Positions 8,732 to 18,189 of a stretch of DNA of 64,000 bases are shown here, piece after piece. The stretch spans positions 43,754 through 107,753 of the forward strand of contig DLGT01000095.1 in NCBI GenBank assembly GCA_002482845.1, in the 5' to 3' direction. Source of the stretch: Saprospiraceae bacterium UBA7687 (GTDB lineage: Bacteria; Bacteroidota; Bacteroidia; Chitinophagales; Saprospiraceae). Made by a program: the position numbers and the translations under genes. How positions within the stretch are numbered: the stretch's first letter is position 1; each line of letters opens with the position of its first letter. The notes beneath the pieces are model-generated. The model worked only from the letters and a program-made list of their open reading frames with translations. It was not told the origin of the DNA and made no database searches.

Positions 8732-10189
8732 TTAATTTCCTTTATCGACTATAATCTCAATAATCTCACTTTTTACAGTGTCTGAATTAAGGATGATTAG
8801 TTCCTTTTTACCATTCATTAAGTAAGAAAGGGCGATAGTAGCTGGCGGATTTCTACCCATATATTCTGCATGGAGCAGTAGGAAGTTCTTACCAGTATCA
8901 TTCATTTTTAGTGTGAATTTGAACGGCTTCTCTGTAATTTTAAGTTTTTCTACGATCCAATCGCCATTAAAACTCAACGAAACCACATCTCCATCAATAA
9001 TTTTATGGTCGTAAACATCAAAATTTACTACTGTGCTATCGACTTTTATAGTTCTAGTTGCGAGAACAACGCTTCTACCTTTCACAACTTTTGGCAACTC
9101 TGTAATGACAGGGTCAGATGCCGCGAGGAATTCGGTTTTATCAAGCATCTTAGGATATATCACCTTAAAATAATGAGGCATTTCAAAGAACCTAACAACA
9201 GGTACACCTAAGTACTCAATGATTCTGTTTTTCTCAAAAACGATACCATTTCCATACCTATTAAATTTGTTGATAGCAGAAATGTTATAGTAGTAGTAAT
9301 ATTTATCGTAGAGTTTGTACTCTTCTGGTATCGTCTCAGATTCAGCAAATGCCTGCTCTGTTAATAAAGCTTCATTGGATTGTCTCTTAATATTATTCCA
9401 ATACATTTGCACACGGCTATTGATCAATCTTGTACTATTGTAAGATGCAAGATCTATTCCATTAAATTTTTCCAAAGCACTTCTTTGAGCTGCAATTAAT
9501 GCTGTATAATTATCATCATCTTTGTTATAAAGTGCGTGCAGCGAAGCTCTTGTGGTTTTATACAATCCTCTTATGGCAGCAATGACTTCAGGAAACTGTA
9601 TTTCTTCAGCTGTAACAGGAATAGTTTTTGCATAGGTTTCAATTTCTGATTCTAAAGCAAGTTGTTTTGTATAAAAATCTTTGTACAATTTGACACCTTC
9701 TTCAAGCTTATCATATACCAAACTAAGGTTTTCTCGTTTGGTAAGGTCTAATACTTTTATTTGTTCTTCTAGTTCGAATCTTAGCTTATTGACCTTTCCC
9801 GTAATGGATTGCATATCACCTGCAATGATACTTAGTTTTGTTTGAGTTGCTGCTGGTAATATATTTTCTCCTGTGGTTGCTTTTGTGTACCACTTATTTG
9901 GAGATGTTTCGTAAAACCAATTTTCAGGATCTTCAAAGATATCTTGTGGTAAGTCTTTGTTAGAATAAAAATTGATTTGTTGGTCCGGTAAATCAACAAA
10001 CTTATTAATATTTTTATTAAAATTTTCCAGTAATCTATGCACAATCAAAAGTCCATGAGTACTTTCATTCGAAAAGTTGACATAGTTATTTAAAGCTTTT
10101 ACTTTTTCATTATTGGTCACTTGTCCTATACCATTAGCAAATAGTAAAAAGCTAAATATGATGGTACTAAAGATTTTTGCAGATGACAT
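8732..10189 (-). CDS. Secreted protein of unknown function with C-terminal beta domain
   Basis: This ~485-residue protein carries an N-terminal signal peptide (MSSAKIFSTIIFSFLLFANGIGQ); I chose this ATG because the 17 residues upstream in frame are polar and would precede the signal. The middle, about residues 110-300, is mostly helical with coiled-coil character and many E/K/Y residues, including a YDKYYYYYN run. The last ~80 residues (GDVVSLSFNGDW to the end) match a small beta-sandwich seen at the C-terminus of many Bacteroidota secreted proteins, with the pattern of NG-D, LHAEYMGRNPPATIAL and a final strand. No T9SS sorting domain follows. Its stop codon is the right-hand copy of the MITE target duplication. 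Confidence 0.8.
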   Translation of the reverse strand: MSSAKIFSTIIFSFLLFANGIGQVTNNEKVKALNNYVNFSNESTHGLLIVHRLLENFNKNINKFVDLPDQQINFYSNKDLPQDIFEDPENWFYETSPNKWYTKATTGENILPAATQTKLSIIAGDMQSITGKVNKLRFELEEQIKVLDLTKRENLSLVYDKLEEGVKLYKDFYTKQLALESEIETYAKTIPVTAEEIQFPEVIAAIRGLYKTTRASLHALYNKDDDNYTALIAAQRSALEKFNGIDLASYNSTRLINSRVQMYWNNIKRQSNEALLTEQAFAESETIPEEYKLYDKYYYYYNISAINKFNRYGNGIVFEKNRIIEYLGVPVVRFFEMPHYFKVIYPKMLDKTEFLAASDPVITELPKVVKGRSVVLATRTIKVDSTVVNFDVYDHKIIDGDVVSLSFNGDWIVEKLKITEKPFKFTLKMNDTGKNFLLLHAEYMGRNPPATIALSYLMNGKKELIILNSDTVKSEIIEIIVDKGN

Positions 10190-10365
10190 TATTCGTTTGT
10201 TTTGTAATAAACCCAAGGTGTAAAATATTTTAAACCGCAAATATCAGAAAATTATATCATATATTCTGTAGCTGGCGACGCTTTTAGAAAACATTAAGAT
10301 ATCCTACAATTAGAAAAGTGTAATAGTACGGATCGGAACAATCTAATAAACCAGTTATTTTTTGT

Positions 10366-10605
10366 TTACACAAATTCAGAACTTCCATCCTCTGGCTTAA
10401 TAAATTTTTCTTTTATTTTCTGAAGGCTCTTAGGGTCGTCAATATAGTTTTCAGTAAATCCACAATTCGTACACACATATCGAGTGAGGTATATCGTTGT
10501 CAAACCATAACTTAATGTGTTGTAAATATTACCTTTGAATGCTCCTCCTTCTACAATGGCGATCTCCGTATTTTGACATTTTGGGCAACAGAAATTATAC
10601 TTCAT
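10366..10605 (-). CDS. Small zinc-ribbon protein
   Basis: This 79-residue cytoplasmic protein has two CxxC pairs: CCPKCQ at residues 6-11 and CTNCG near residues 45-49, separated by an aromatic, beta-rich stretch. This is a zinc-ribbon (rubredoxin-like knuckle) fold. The tail is Lys/Glu-rich. It follows mnmG on the same strand with only 5 bases between, so it is translated from the same transcript. Function is unknown; zinc ribbons of this size bind nucleic acid or proteins. Confidence 0.8.
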   Translation of the reverse strand: MKYNFCCPKCQNTEIAIVEGGAFKGNIYNTLSYGLTTIYLTRYVCTNCGFTENYIDDPKSLQKIKEKFIKPEDGSSEFV

Positions 10606-10610
10606 CCCTA

Positions 10611-12476
10611 TTATCTACCTATGTGGACCAATAATACTGAAATATCTGAAGGCGATACACCACTGATGCGACTTGCTTGGCCTATGGTGCGAGGTCGGAT
10701 ACTGTTCAGTTTTTCACGTGCTTCAATTGAAAGAGATTTGATCGCCTTATAATCAAAACCTTCTGAAAGTTTCAGGGATTCAAGTCTGTCCATTTTGTCC
10801 ACCATTTCTTGTTCTTTGCGGATATAACCTTCATATTTCATGGAAACTTCAGATATTGTAACGGTCTCATCATCGTACTGAGATAGAAAAGTATCAATTT
10901 CTTTCAACTCTCTTCTCACATCTTCCATACCAATATTCGGACGGCTCAATATGCTCTTGGCCTTTACTTTTTGCTTCAAAGGTGACGAATCTATACTTTC
11001 TAAAAAACCATTGATAAGATCAGGATCTACGCTTGTATCGTCAAAATACCGCTCTATGACTTTTGCATTTTCTATTTTTGCATTGACCCTTTCGATTCTT
11101 TCGTCCATATTTATCATACCAAGCTTGTGTGCGAGCGGAGTAAGTCTGATATCTGCATTATCTTGACGAAGCAATATCCTATATTCAGCCCGAGATGTAA
11201 ACATTCTGTAAGGCTCATTGGTACCTTTATTGACAAGATCATCAATAAGAACACCTATGTAAGCTTCTGATCTTTTAAGGATAAAAGGTTCGAGTTCATT
11301 GATAGCTTGGTGTGCATTTATACCAGCCATTAACCCTTGACAAGCAGCTTCTTCATAGCCAGTTGTACCGTTAATTTGTCCAGCAAAAAACAGATTTTTG
11401 ACCAACTTCGTTTCCAAACTCATGTTGAGCTGCGTAGGCGGAAAGTAATCGTACTCAATAGCATAACCAGGTCTGAACATCTTCATGTTTTCAAAACCAG
11501 GTACTTTTTTGAGTGCTTTATATTGTACGTCTTCTGGAAGCGAAGATGAGAATCCATTTACATAAATCTCACAAGTATCCCATCCTTCTGGCTCTACGAA
11601 TAGTTGATGTCTATCTTTATCGGCAAACCTATTTATTTTATCTTCGATAGATGGGCAATACCTTGGTCCTAAACCTTGGATACGACCATTAAACATGGGT
11701 GATCTATCAAAACCTTCTTTTAATGTTTCGTGCACTTCTTCACTTGTATAGGTAACGTGACAAGGAAGCTGTTTTGCGATGGTCGGGGTATCAGAGTATG
11801 AAAATTTACCTATTTTAGCATCACCATCTTGTACTTCCATCTTGGTATAATCAAGAGATCTACCATCGATACGTGGTGGCGTACCTGTCTTCATTCTACC
11901 AGACTCAAATCCTAGGGTAAGCAATTGTTCTGTTATTCCTGTTGCAGATTTTTCTCCTGCTCGTCCGCCGCCAAATTGTTTTTCACCGATGTGAATTAAG
12001 CCATTCAGGAAAGTTCCATTGGTCAAAACCACAGCATCCGAAGTGATCTCTAATCCAAGACCTGTCACAATACCTTTGCATACGCCATTTTTGACGATAA
12101 GACCAGGCACGGTTTCTTGCCAGAAATCAATATTTGGATGTTCTTCTAACATTTGACGCCATTTGGCAGCAAACATCATCCTATCATTCTGGGCACGTGG
12201 ACTCCACATCGCAGGACCCTTGGACATATTGAGCATACGAAACTGAACCATAGAATGATCCGTAACAATACCTGAATATCCACCGAGTGCATCTACTTCA
12301 CGGACTATCTGACCTTTGGCGACACCACCCATAGCAGGATTACATGACATCTGAGCTATGGTATTCATATTCATAGTCACTAAAAGCACTTTCGAGCCTA
12401 GATTGGCAGCAGCGACGGCAGCTTCACAGCCTGCATGTCCTGCACCTACCACAATTACATTATATTTTGGAAACAT
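10611..12476 (-). CDS. mnmG: tRNA uridine-5-carboxymethylaminomethyl synthesis enzyme MnmG (GidA)
   Basis: With MnmE, this FAD-dependent enzyme installs the carboxymethylaminomethyl group on U34 of certain tRNAs. It is 621 residues long, normal for the family. The N-terminal dinucleotide-binding motif GAGHAG is at residues 11-16, followed by CNPAMGGVAKGQIVREVDALGG, one of the best conserved MnmG blocks, then GTFLNG, GRAGEKSATG, and FAGQINGTTGYEEAACQGL for FAD/tRNA contact. The C-terminal helical domain that binds MnmE ends in RISGVSPSDISVLLVHI. A small zinc-ribbon gene follows 5 bases later. The promoter -7 box sits only 4 bases before the ATG, implying a leaderless transcript. Confidence 0.98.
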   Translation of the reverse strand: MFPKYNVIVVGAGHAGCEAAVAAANLGSKVLLVTMNMNTIAQMSCNPAMGGVAKGQIVREVDALGGYSGIVTDHSMVQFRMLNMSKGPAMWSPRAQNDRMMFAAKWRQMLEEHPNIDFWQETVPGLIVKNGVCKGIVTGLGLEITSDAVVLTNGTFLNGLIHIGEKQFGGGRAGEKSATGITEQLLTLGFESGRMKTGTPPRIDGRSLDYTKMEVQDGDAKIGKFSYSDTPTIAKQLPCHVTYTSEEVHETLKEGFDRSPMFNGRIQGLGPRYCPSIEDKINRFADKDRHQLFVEPEGWDTCEIYVNGFSSSLPEDVQYKALKKVPGFENMKMFRPGYAIEYDYFPPTQLNMSLETKLVKNLFFAGQINGTTGYEEAACQGLMAGINAHQAINELEPFILKRSEAYIGVLIDDLVNKGTNEPYRMFTSRAEYRILLRQDNADIRLTPLAHKLGMINMDERIERVNAKIENAKVIERYFDDTSVDPDLINGFLESIDSSPLKQKVKAKSILSRPNIGMEDVRRELKEIDTFLSQYDDETVTISEVSMKYEGYIRKEQEMVDKMDRLESLKLSEGFDYKAIKSLSIEAREKLNSIRPRTIGQASRISGVSPSDISVLLVHIGR

Positions 12477-12480
12477 GGTG

Positions 12481-12510
12481 CAAAGATACTAATCAATTGT
12501 AAACGAGCAA
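12481..12510 (-). promoter_or_regulatory. Promoter of mnmG with both -33 and -7 boxes
   Basis: On the minus strand TTG (12510-12508), a 19-base spacer and TATCTTTG (12488-12481) match the Bacteroidota sigma consensus. The box ends 4 bases before the mnmG ATG at 12476, so the transcript would start at or within a base or two of the start codon. Confidence 0.65.
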
Positions 12511-12626
12511 TCAAGAAATCATAATATTGAACAATGACAATACAAAAAAGATAAAATTCAACACTTTGGTACGTAGTTTGTTTGAAATAATGAGACATTT
12601 GCGGTCTTTTAAAAATAATATTTGTC

Positions 12627-14234
12627 ATGGACAAGAAGGGAGTGGACATTCTTAAAGATAGAAAAACAAGTAAATCTACTGCATTTACAGCAGAAGAAAG
12701 AAGCCATAGAGGTTTAAGAGGGCTCTTACCATATACGATATCAACGCAAGAAATTCAGAAACTAAGGGTCATAGAAAACATTCGGAAAAAAGAATCAAAT
12801 ATTGAAAAGTATATATTTCTATCAGCGCTTCAAGATAGAAACGAAAGATTATTTTACCGAACGGTCATTGACTATCTCCCTGAATTACTTCCTATCATTT
12901 ACACGCCAACGGTAGGAGAAGTGTGTCTTCAATTTTCGCACATATATAGAATTGATAAAGGATTTTATATTACGCCTGAAGACAAAGGAGACATTGACCT
13001 TTTACTAGACAATTGGCCAGAAGAAGATGTTAGGGTCATCGTAGTGACAGATGGATCACGAATACTAGGATTGGGAGATTTGGGGTGTAACGGTATGGGT
13101 ATTCCTATAGGTAAATTATCTTTATACATTGCAGGAGCAGGTATCAGACCAGAATACTGTATGCCAATAATGCTCGATATGGGTACCAATAATGAGGAAC
13201 TTCTAGAAGAGCTGATGTATCTCGGATATCCACACAAAAGACTCGAAGGCAAGGAATACGACGAAATCATCGATGAGTTTGTTTTGGCTGTTCAAAAAAA
13301 ATATCCAAAAGCACTCATACAGTTTGAGGACTTTGTGACACCTAATGCATATAAAATTCTAGAAAAGTATCAGGAAAAAGTCTTATGTTTCAATGACGAT
13401 ATTCAGGGTACAGCGGCTGTTGCCTTTGCAGGAGTTTTGACTTCACTAAAAATAACGGGCAAAGTATTTAAAGATCTTAAAGTTATGTTTCTTGGTGCAG
13501 GGTCGGCGGCCACAGGTATTGCAGATCTACTGGTAAAAGCATATATTCATGAAGGTCTTACTGAAGAAGAAGCTCTCCAAAGATTATGGTTTGCAGATAT
13601 CAATGGTCTTCTGGTACAGTCAAGAACGGATCTGATGTCACACAACATACCATATGCACATGAGCATGAAGCTATGTCATTTATCGATGCACTGAAGGAA
13701 TTAAAACCAGATGTTCTTATTGGTGCATCAGGCGCTTACGGGACATTTACCCAAGAAGTCATCGAAATTATGTCAGAAATTAACGAACGACCAGTGATTT
13801 TTGCCCTGTCTAATCCTACATCAAAAGCCGAGTGTACAGCAGAAGAAGCATACACATGGAGTAAAGGTAAAGCAGTATTTGCCAGCGGTAGTCCTTTTGA
13901 TCCTGTGGAATATGAAGACAAAAGGTTTGTACCAGGGCAAGGAAATAATGTGTATATCTTTCCAGGAGTAGGATTGGCGGCAATTGCTGTAGAAGCCAAA
14001 TATTTGCCAGATTCAGTTTTTTTGGTTGCTGCGGGTGAACTAGCTAGACAAATAAACCATTCTGATCTAGATAATGGCACACTATATCCAAAACTGACAT
14101 CTTTGAGAAACATATCTTTCGAAATAGCCGTTTCTGTATCAAATCACTTGTTTGACATAGGATTAGCAACGATTGAACCACCAAAAAACATGAGGATGCA
14201 TATCAAAAATATGATGTACGATCCCACGTATTAG
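12627..14234 (+). CDS. NAD-dependent malic enzyme (oxaloacetate-decarboxylating)
   Basis: This cytoplasmic enzyme converts malate to pyruvate and CO2 with reduction of NAD(P). The 535-residue length and layout match the long single-domain malic enzymes (SfcA/MaeA and eukaryotic type) rather than the MaeB fusion. The N-terminal half has YTPTVGEVC, VVTDGSRILGLGDLG and CMPIMLDMGTNN, the substrate and metal region, then QFEDF and CFNDDIQGTAAVA. The Rossmann motif is FLGAGSAATGIA and the C-terminal block is FALSNPTSKAECTAEEAY. It is divergent from mnmG. The coenzyme preference (NAD over NADP) is inferred from family type only. Confidence 0.95.
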   Translation: MDKKGVDILKDRKTSKSTAFTAEERSHRGLRGLLPYTISTQEIQKLRVIENIRKKESNIEKYIFLSALQDRNERLFYRTVIDYLPELLPIIYTPTVGEVCLQFSHIYRIDKGFYITPEDKGDIDLLLDNWPEEDVRVIVVTDGSRILGLGDLGCNGMGIPIGKLSLYIAGAGIRPEYCMPIMLDMGTNNEELLEELMYLGYPHKRLEGKEYDEIIDEFVLAVQKKYPKALIQFEDFVTPNAYKILEKYQEKVLCFNDDIQGTAAVAFAGVLTSLKITGKVFKDLKVMFLGAGSAATGIADLLVKAYIHEGLTEEEALQRLWFADINGLLVQSRTDLMSHNIPYAHEHEAMSFIDALKELKPDVLIGASGAYGTFTQEVIEIMSEINERPVIFALSNPTSKAECTAEEAYTWSKGKAVFASGSPFDPVEYEDKRFVPGQGNNVYIFPGVGLAAIAVEAKYLPDSVFLVAAGELARQINHSDLDNGTLYPKLTSLRNISFEIAVSVSNHLFDIGLATIEPPKNMRMHIKNMMYDPTY

Positions 14235-14330
14235 GTTAGTCCGTTGGATGGCTCTAAGACTTCGCACGGATAATTTTTCCTAATCCGAAAAATTGCCAAA
14301 TTACCAAATTCACAACTTAAACAAAAAAAA

Positions 14331-15092
14331 ATGAAACTTATCTCTTGGAATGTAAATGGCATCAGAGCCGCAGTAGGTAAAGAGTTCCTTAAACAATTTG
14401 CAGAAATGGATGCGGACATCTTCTGTCTTCAGGAGACAAAAGCACAAGATGATCAGGTAAAAGAAGCCTTATCAAGTCTCGAAGGTTACCACGTTCACAG
14501 CAATTCTGCAGAGAAAAAGGGATATTCAGGTGTTTGTACCATTTCGAAGCAACCACCATTGTCCGTAACGTATGATATTGGAATATTAGAGCATGACAAT
14601 GAAGGTAGGGTGCTCACTACCGAGTACGATGATTTTTATCTTGTAAATGTTTATGTGCCTAATAGTGGCGATGGTCTAAAAAGATTAGAATATAGAGCAG
14701 AATGGGACACAGCATTTGCACAACATTTATCATCACTCAGAGGCAAAAAAAATGTGATAGTCACAGGAGATTTTAATGTAGCACACCAGGCCATTGACCT
14801 AGCAAGACCCAAGGAAAATTATAATAAAACATCAGGCTACACCCAAGTAGAAATCGATGGTATGACCCTAATATTATCTAAGGGTTTTACAGATTCGTTT
14901 AGATTTGTTCATCCTGAGAAGGTGCAATATTCGTTTTGGAGTGTAAGATTTGGGGCACGACCTAAGAATTTGGGTTGGAGAATAGATTATTTCCTAGTAG
15001 ATGAAAGAATGAATGAAAACATCAAGGAAGCATTTATTCTCGACCAAGAAATGGGTTCAGACCATTGTCCTATTGGGTTAGTGTTGGGGTAA
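14331..15092 (+). CDS. xth: Exodeoxyribonuclease III / AP endonuclease
   Basis: This 253-residue DNA repair nuclease of the ExoIII/APE1 family cleaves at abasic sites. Diagnostic blocks in order are MKLISWNVNGIRAAV (metal and catalytic Asn at the start), FCLQETKAQ (Glu metal ligand), NVYVPNSGDG, VTGDFNVAHQAIDLA (catalytic Asp and Asn), GARPKNLGWRIDYFLV and the final SDHCPIGL (catalytic Asp-His). Every active-site residue that I can check is present. The ATG at 14331 is the natural start. It lies 97 bases after the malic enzyme gene; an 11-bp tandem array begins about 55 bases downstream. Confidence 0.97.
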   Translation: MKLISWNVNGIRAAVGKEFLKQFAEMDADIFCLQETKAQDDQVKEALSSLEGYHVHSNSAEKKGYSGVCTISKQPPLSVTYDIGILEHDNEGRVLTTEYDDFYLVNVYVPNSGDGLKRLEYRAEWDTAFAQHLSSLRGKKNVIVTGDFNVAHQAIDLARPKENYNKTSGYTQVEIDGMTLILSKGFTDSFRFVHPEKVQYSFWSVRFGARPKNLGWRIDYFLVDERMNENIKEAFILDQEMGSDHCPIGLVLG

Positions 15093-15146
15093 TTTTTAAC
15101 TATTGTAACATATACCATCCATAGATCCTCCGTAGTTACTTAACAT

Positions 15147-15295
15147 ACGTTCCACATATACTCCGTACACGTTCCATATGTAACTCGACTGCATTCCGAC
15201 CGAGTTCCGACTGAGTTAGCACTGAGTTCCGACGAGTTCCGACTGAGTTCCGACGAGTTCCCACTAGCGTGGACTAGCGTGGACTAGCGTGGACC
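15147..15295 (+). repeat. 11/10-bp-period tandem array, degenerate on the left and perfect on the right
   Basis: The array reads as consecutive 11-mers starting ACGTTCCACAT, ATACTCCGTAC, ACGTTCCATAT, GTAACTCGACT, GCATTCCGACC, then converges on GAGTTCCGACT/GAGTTCCGAC (about six units, to 15265) and ends in three nearly identical 10-mers AGCGTGGACT/C (15266-15295). About 14 units are visible and weaker ones may extend left to about 15120. The array is more GC-rich than its surroundings. It lies in the 340-base gap between exonuclease III and the coiled-coil gene; no gene is seen in that gap. Confidence 0.85.
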
Positions 15296-15432
15296 AACAA
15301 TGACAAAAATAATTGAAAATTGATCCTTTTTTAAAACGCATAATTGTATTGCTTACACTTTCAATAATAAACCGTACACTAATTCCGTTATATCTTTTCA
15401 TTTTTGAATCAATAATCTTTAAAATAAACGAT

Positions 15433-15840
15433 ATGAAGATCATAAAATTTTTACTTATTCTGGTAAGTATATTTGTTTCCACTCAACTTATAAATGCTCA
15501 GTCAAAAGCTGCAGATTTGGACCAAAAAGTAAAAGCTGCGGAGAAGGAATTAAAATTAGCAGAAAAAAGTGTGACCACAGCGGATAAGATGCTACTAGTA
15601 GCAGAAGAAAAACTAGAAAAAGCACTTATCGAATATGAAGATGGTAAAAAAGCCACTGCTTACAAAAATAAGTTGAATGCAGAGAAAAACAAAGACAAAG
15701 CTGTAAAGAATAAAGAAAAAGCAGAAAAGTTAAGGGACAAGGCTTTAGCAAAAGTAGAAGCCATCGAAGCAAAAAGAGAAGCAAAACTTGCAAAAGAAGC
15801 ACAGTCCGAAGAAGCAGAAACAGGAGAAGAAGACAAATAA
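15433..15840 (+). CDS. Small secreted coiled-coil protein
   Basis: This 135-residue protein has a signal peptide (MKIIKFLLILVSIFVSTQL, cleavage after INAQ) and then an almost uninterrupted charged helix rich in Lys, Glu and Ala. Heptad-like repeats such as AEKELKLAEKS, KLEKALIEYEDGKKA and a tandem KNKEKAEKLRDKALAK region show coiled-coil character. The tail is acidic. I chose the ATG at 15433 because it directly begins a signal peptide; 40 in-frame upstream residues are not needed. Function is unknown; a periplasmic or surface spacer or binding protein is possible. It follows the tandem array at 15147-15295. Confidence 0.7.
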   Translation: MKIIKFLLILVSIFVSTQLINAQSKAADLDQKVKAAEKELKLAEKSVTTADKMLLVAEEKLEKALIEYEDGKKATAYKNKLNAEKNKDKAVKNKEKAEKLRDKALAKVEAIEAKREAKLAKEAQSEEAETGEEDK

Positions 15841-15913
15841 TTTAACAGCACATTACAATTAAGTTCAGAGTAAGCTGTAATTTTTGGTATTTTTTCATCA
15901 ACTTTGCGGCCTT

Positions 15914-18175
15914 ATGACAGATGTTGGTTACTCTTATTTAGACGAATTAAATGATATCCAAAGGCAGGCAGCTACTGCTTTGGATGGACCTGTAATGGTT
16001 ATCGCTGGGCCTGGTTCTGGCAAAACCCGAGTGCTCACTTATCGTATAGCGCATATGATAAATCTCGGTGTGAATCCTGGAAATATCCTTTCTCTAACCT
16101 TTACCAATAAGGCAGCGAGAGAGATGAAAGATAGGATAGAAAGAGTGGTAGGGCCAAAAGCACAAAGGGTTTGGGCAGGTACGTTTCACTCACTATTTGC
16201 AAGGATACTTAGGGTAGAGGCGCATAAAATAGGTTATCCAAACGACTTTACGATCTACGATACTGACGATACAAAAAGTGTCATCACAGAGATCATCACT
16301 CAGATGAATCTGGACAAAAAAGTATATGCTCCTGGTGTCGTAAGGTCTAGGATTTCTGCCGCCAAAAGTAACCTGATCACACCAAAAGCATATTTAGCCA
16401 ATGAGGAGTTGATGGCATACGACAAGATGGCAAGAAGGCCATTAATTCACGTTATTTATGAGAAATATGCGGCAAAGTGTATGAGAGCAGGTGCAATGGA
16501 TTTCGACGACTTATTGTTGCAGATGTTCAGACTTCTATATCAGAATCCTGATCAAGTGCGAGATAAATATCAGATGCAGTTTAAGTATCTAATGGTAGAT
16601 GAGTTTCAGGATACCAACTATTTACAATATGAAATACTGAAATTACTAACCGTTTATCCGGGTAGTAAAAATAATATTTGTATCGTAGGTGATGACGCGC
16701 AAAGTATCTATTCGTTCAGAGGTGCTACGATAGAAAATATCCTTCAGTTTGAGAATGATTTTCCCGACTTGCAGACGTATAAGCTAGAGCAAAACTATAG
16801 ATCCACCCAGTTTATAGTAGAAGCCGCTAATGAAGTCATTAACCATAACAAAAGACAGATTCAGAAAAAGATATGGACAGACCGTATCGAAGGTAATAAA
16901 ATAAAAATTATCAAAGCTTCTACTGAAACGGAAGAGGGAAAACGGGTAGCAGATACCATTATTGAACAAAAAAACAGACATAATCTTCAGAATAAAGAAA
17001 TAGCCATATTGTACAGAACGAATGGTCAGTCTAGGATTTTTGAAGAGCAACTACGACGACATAATATCTTGTATCGGGTATATGGAGGGCTTTCATTTTA
17101 TGCTCGAAAAGAAGTAAAAGACTTAATTGCATACATGCGTCTGACCATTAATGATAAAGATGACGAAGCACTCAAAAGAGTCATTAATTATCCTAGAAGA
17201 GGTATTGGTGAAAGCACCATAGAAAATATATCCAAACTAGCTGATGATAACAACATGAGCATGTGGGAAGTACTGACAAAGATAGATTTTAACCAACGTT
17301 CTCGAAAAAGTATTGGTGATTTTGTCCAATTAATCCATGCCTTTAAAGCCAAAGCAGCAAAGTCAAACGCATATGAAATTGCAGATTATATCGCTAGAAA
17401 TAGTGGCATCATAGAGTTGCTCAAAGCAGATAAAAGTGTAGAAGGTTTAGGTAGGTTAGAAAATATCACATCCTTACTAGATGGTATCAAAGAGTTTGTG
17501 GACGATGACGAAATACAAGTAGGTGAGGAGATGAACACGGACAAGAGTTTGTCCACTTTCTTGCAGACCATTTCACTTATGACAGATGCTGATACCAAGG
17601 AAGAAAATCCAGATACCGTCACACTTATGTCCGTACACTCAGCCAAAGGATTGGAATTTAAATCAGTCTTTGTAGTTGGACTCGAAGAAAATTTATTTCC
17701 AAGTTTTATGGCCCTTGCTGAGGGCAATCAAGTAGATGAAGAAAGACGGTTGTTTTACGTGGCGATCACCAGAGCTGAAGAATTATTGTGTCTGACTTAT
17801 GCGCATAGCAGATACCAATATGGAAACATGAGATTTAATGATCCGAGTAGATTTTTGGAAGAGATTTCAGACAGAAATTTGGATTCTATTATTTCTATTC
17901 ACAAAAAACCTGAATTCCCTGAACCAAAGATCTTGGGTAATTTCAAACCATTGGGAAGCAAAAAACCGATGCTTTCGGTCAACGTTGATGACTTCGTAGC
18001 AGCCAATCCGAATGACATAAAACCAGGTATGGAAGTCATCCACTTAAAATTTGGTCAAGGCAAAGTCATGAGTGTGGATGAGCGACTCGTAGCATCAATA
18101 GTCTTCGATGGACTAGACGAGAATCAAGAAAAAAGAATCATGTTACAATTTGCTAAGTTGCAAATTGTAACATAA
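15914..18175 (+). CDS. ATP-dependent 3'-5' DNA helicase, UvrD/PcrA family
   Basis: This ~753-residue superfamily 1 helicase acts in nucleotide excision and mismatch repair. Starting at the ATG at 15914, the Q motif NDIQRQAA (13-20) and Walker A AGPGSGKT (31-38) are in place, followed by motif Ia LSLTFTNKAAREM, motif II DEFQDT, motif III GDDAQSIYSFRGA, motif IV NYRS, motif V VHSAKGLEF and motif VI FYVAITRAEELL. The C-terminal ~60 residues (KPGMEVIHLKFGQGKVMSVD) form the Tudor-like domain typical of PcrA/UvrD that contacts RNA polymerase. The in-frame start 30 bases upstream would add residues unlike the family. UvrD versus PcrA naming cannot be settled here. Confidence 0.96.
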   Translation: MTDVGYSYLDELNDIQRQAATALDGPVMVIAGPGSGKTRVLTYRIAHMINLGVNPGNILSLTFTNKAAREMKDRIERVVGPKAQRVWAGTFHSLFARILRVEAHKIGYPNDFTIYDTDDTKSVITEIITQMNLDKKVYAPGVVRSRISAAKSNLITPKAYLANEELMAYDKMARRPLIHVIYEKYAAKCMRAGAMDFDDLLLQMFRLLYQNPDQVRDKYQMQFKYLMVDEFQDTNYLQYEILKLLTVYPGSKNNICIVGDDAQSIYSFRGATIENILQFENDFPDLQTYKLEQNYRSTQFIVEAANEVINHNKRQIQKKIWTDRIEGNKIKIIKASTETEEGKRVADTIIEQKNRHNLQNKEIAILYRTNGQSRIFEEQLRRHNILYRVYGGLSFYARKEVKDLIAYMRLTINDKDDEALKRVINYPRRGIGESTIENISKLADDNNMSMWEVLTKIDFNQRSRKSIGDFVQLIHAFKAKAAKSNAYEIADYIARNSGIIELLKADKSVEGLGRLENITSLLDGIKEFVDDDEIQVGEEMNTDKSLSTFLQTISLMTDADTKEENPDTVTLMSVHSAKGLEFKSVFVVGLEENLFPSFMALAEGNQVDEERRLFYVAITRAEELLCLTYAHSRYQYGNMRFNDPSRFLEEISDRNLDSIISIHKKPEFPEPKILGNFKPLGSKKPMLSVNVDDFVAANPNDIKPGMEVIHLKFGQGKVMSVDERLVASIVFDGLDENQEKRIMLQFAKLQIVT

Positions 18176-18189
18176 CTTTCATTAGCTCA

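Noticed and set aside
14272..14294. Terminator after the malic enzyme
   Set aside because: AATTTTTC/GAAAAATT is a perfect 8-bp repeat but all-AT apart from one pair, with no T-tract after it; too weak to call.
15147..15295. CRISPR array
   Set aside because: Units are 10-11 bp and contiguous with no unique spacers, and no cas genes are near; it is a minisatellite-like array.
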